Assembly (NCBI GenBank): GCA_900555745.1
Contig: USMH01000037.1
Coordinates: forward strand, 1 to 7,938
DNA length: 7,938 nucleotides
Reading direction: 5' to 3'
Origin: an uncultured Collinsella sp.
GTDB taxonomy: Bacteria > Actinomycetota > Coriobacteriia > Coriobacteriales > Coriobacteriaceae
In this document: positions 6,755-7,938 of the stretch, in pieces
How the letters are laid out: every line of letters begins with the position of its first letter
How positions within the stretch are numbered: the first letter of the stretch is position 1
Made by a program: the position numbers and the translations under genes
The notes under the pieces: model-generated
What the model saw: only the letters and a program-made list of their open reading frames with translations
What the model was told of the DNA's origin: nothing
Database searches by the model: none

Positions 6755-7938
6755 GATGATGTCTCGCCGTCGCCTGTTTGAGGCGGCTGCCGGTGCGCTG
6801 TTGCTTTCGGGCTGCTCGGTGCAGGAAGACTCCTCGACCAAAAAGGTCAAAAAGCAGGACAAGATTAAAAAGACCGAGGCCTCCGACCAGTCCAAGCACC
6901 TGCGCGACAAGGACGAGCTCTACGAGGTCTACGATGACTCGGGTATTGTGACCATGTACCTGACGGTCTCACGCGGCAACAGCTCCGAGAACACCGACCA
7001 CAGCTGGGCCGAGATCAACACGTACTCGGTGTATGACTATGCCGACATGGGCGTGACGCGCTATCAGGTTATGGGCCTGCTGCAGCCGGGCGACGAAGAC
7101 GGCCCGGTGGCCGGCGAGGTTGGCTATGGCGAGGAAGCGCCCAATGCCACCGTGCAGGTGCGAGGTCAGACATCGAGCATGAACTCGCAAAAGAATTACA
7201 AGGTGGAGCTCAAAAAGGGCAAGGGTACCTGGCGCCAACAGCGCGCGATTGCGCTCAACAAGCACATGGGCGAGGGTATGCGTTTTCGCAACAAGATGGC
7301 CTACGACCTTATCCGTGGGATTCCCCAGATGATGGGCCTGCGCACACAGTTTGTGCATCTGTGGGTGTGCGACCAGACCGAAAAGTCCAACGACACCTTT
7401 GAGGACTACGGCCTGTTTACGCAGGTGGAGCAGCTCAACAAGACGGCGCTTAAGGCGCACGGCTTGGATAAGAACGGGCATCTGTATAAGGTGAACAGCT
7501 TTGATTTCCATCGCTACGAGGACACCATTAAGCTCGCCGACGATCCCGACTACAACCAGGCTAAATTTGAGGGCATGCTCGAGATTAAGGGCGATTCGGA
7601 CCACACCAAGCTCATCGAGATGCTCGATGAGCTCAACGACGAATCACAAAAGATCGATGATGTGCTTGATACCTACTTTGATACCGAGAATCTGGTCTAT
7701 TGGCTGGCGTTTCAGATCCTGACGGGCAACTGCGATACGCAGAACCGTAACTGCTATCTGTACAGCCCTCTCAACTCAAATACTTGGTACTTTTTAGATT
7801 GGGATAACGACGGCATGCTGCGTAAGCTGGAGCTTTCTCTTACCGGGTTTTCGGACTACGCGAGCTGGGAGCGCGGCGCGAGTAACTACTGGGGCAACGT
7901 GCTGTTTAACCGCGCGTTGCGCAGCAAGTCGTTCCGCA
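6744..7938 (+). CDS. CotH kinase-family lipoprotein, 3'-truncated
   Basis: This is an exported CotH-family, atypical protein-kinase-like protein. From the ATG at 6744 the frame stays open to the window end, giving 398 complete codons without a stop. The N-terminus has S7-RRRLF, which resembles a twin-arginine signal, then a short hydrophobic stretch and a lipobox ending L21-S-G-C24. It should therefore be lipidated and anchored on the outer face. A lysine-rich linker follows (about 33-58). CotH hallmarks are R140-GQTS and the nearby K150-NYKVELKK, then F181-RNKMAYDL and the D221-YGLFTQVEQ strand. Near the end come G328-N-C-D331 with N336, and the metal-binding D352-W-D354-N-D356. B. subtilis CotH phosphorylates spore coat proteins. 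Here the gene closes a Pel operon and overlaps pelG by 11 bases, so a surface or matrix target is more likely. The substrate is unknown. Confidence 0.85.
   Translation, partial: MTDRMMSRRRLFEAAAGALLLSGCSVQEDSSTKKVKKQDKIKKTEASDQSKHLRDKDELYEVYDDSGIVTMYLTVSRGNSSENTDHSWAEINTYSVYDYADMGVTRYQVMGLLQPGDEDGPVAGEVGYGEEAPNATVQVRGQTSSMNSQKNYKVELKKGKGTWRQQRAIALNKHMGEGMRFRNKMAYDLIRGIPQMMGLRTQFVHLWVCDQTEKSNDTFEDYGLFTQVEQLNKTALKAHGLDKNGHLYKVNSFDFHRYEDTIKLADDPDYNQAKFEGMLEIKGDSDHTKLIEMLDELNDESQKIDDVLDTYFDTENLVYWLAFQILTGNCDTQNRNCYLYSPLNSNTWYFLDWDNDGMLRKLELSLTGFSDYASWERGASNYWGNVLFNRALRSKSFR

Noticed and set aside
6278..6910. Minus-strand frame (210 codons) across the pelG to cotH junction
   Set aside because: It is antisense to the end of pelG and the start of the CotH gene, both well supported. 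The translation looks like a shadow frame, and it would span the coupled junction.

Overview
The window is a single, densely packed plus-strand operon of six genes. It carries the Gram-positive version of the Pel exopolysaccharide biosynthesis locus, in the order pelD - pelE - pelA deacetylase (DUF2194) - pelF - pelG, followed by a CotH-family kinase-like lipoprotein gene. Both ends are cut: the first gene lacks its 5' part and the last lacks its 3' part. No gene is supported on the minus strand. There are no RNA genes, mobile elements, repeats, CRISPR arrays or terminators that I can support.

Organism: the GC-rich sequence, the strong G/C third-position bias (which creates many long antisense shadow frames) and the absence of the outer-membrane export genes pelB and pelC point to a monoderm high-GC bacterium. 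The general look (high GC but frequent TTT Phe and GAT/GAC mixing, strong AGGAGG-type ribosome sites, a TTG start) fits an actinobacterium such as a Collinsella-like Coriobacteriia. That placement is an impression, not a demonstrated assignment.

Layout: 2-1003 holds the end of PelD (end of a membrane helix, coiled coil, GAF domain, degenerate GGDEF with an intact RxxD inhibitory-site motif). 1000-1905 is PelE (two membrane helices and a helical-repeat cytosolic part). 1902-3782 is a membrane-anchored DUF2194 / NodB-like polysaccharide deacetylase. 3779-5206 is the GT4 glycosyltransferase PelF. 5210-6754 is PelG, a 12-helix flippase-like transporter. 6744-7938 is a CotH kinase-family lipoprotein with a twin-arginine-like signal. 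Neighbouring genes overlap by 4, 4, 4 and 11 bases or are 3 bases apart, and each start has a good Shine-Dalgarno site, so the set should be co-transcribed and translationally coupled.

Working model: c-di-GMP binding by PelD would switch on the PelD-PelE-PelG-PelF membrane complex. PelF would polymerise UDP-amino sugars, PelG would move the chain across the membrane, and the anchored deacetylase would remove N-acetyl groups outside the cell to give a cationic polymer. The role of the CotH-like protein is unknown. It is the least described component and the most interesting lead. The core locus is a known system in bacilli, clostridia, streptococci and actinobacteria; it is not new in itself.
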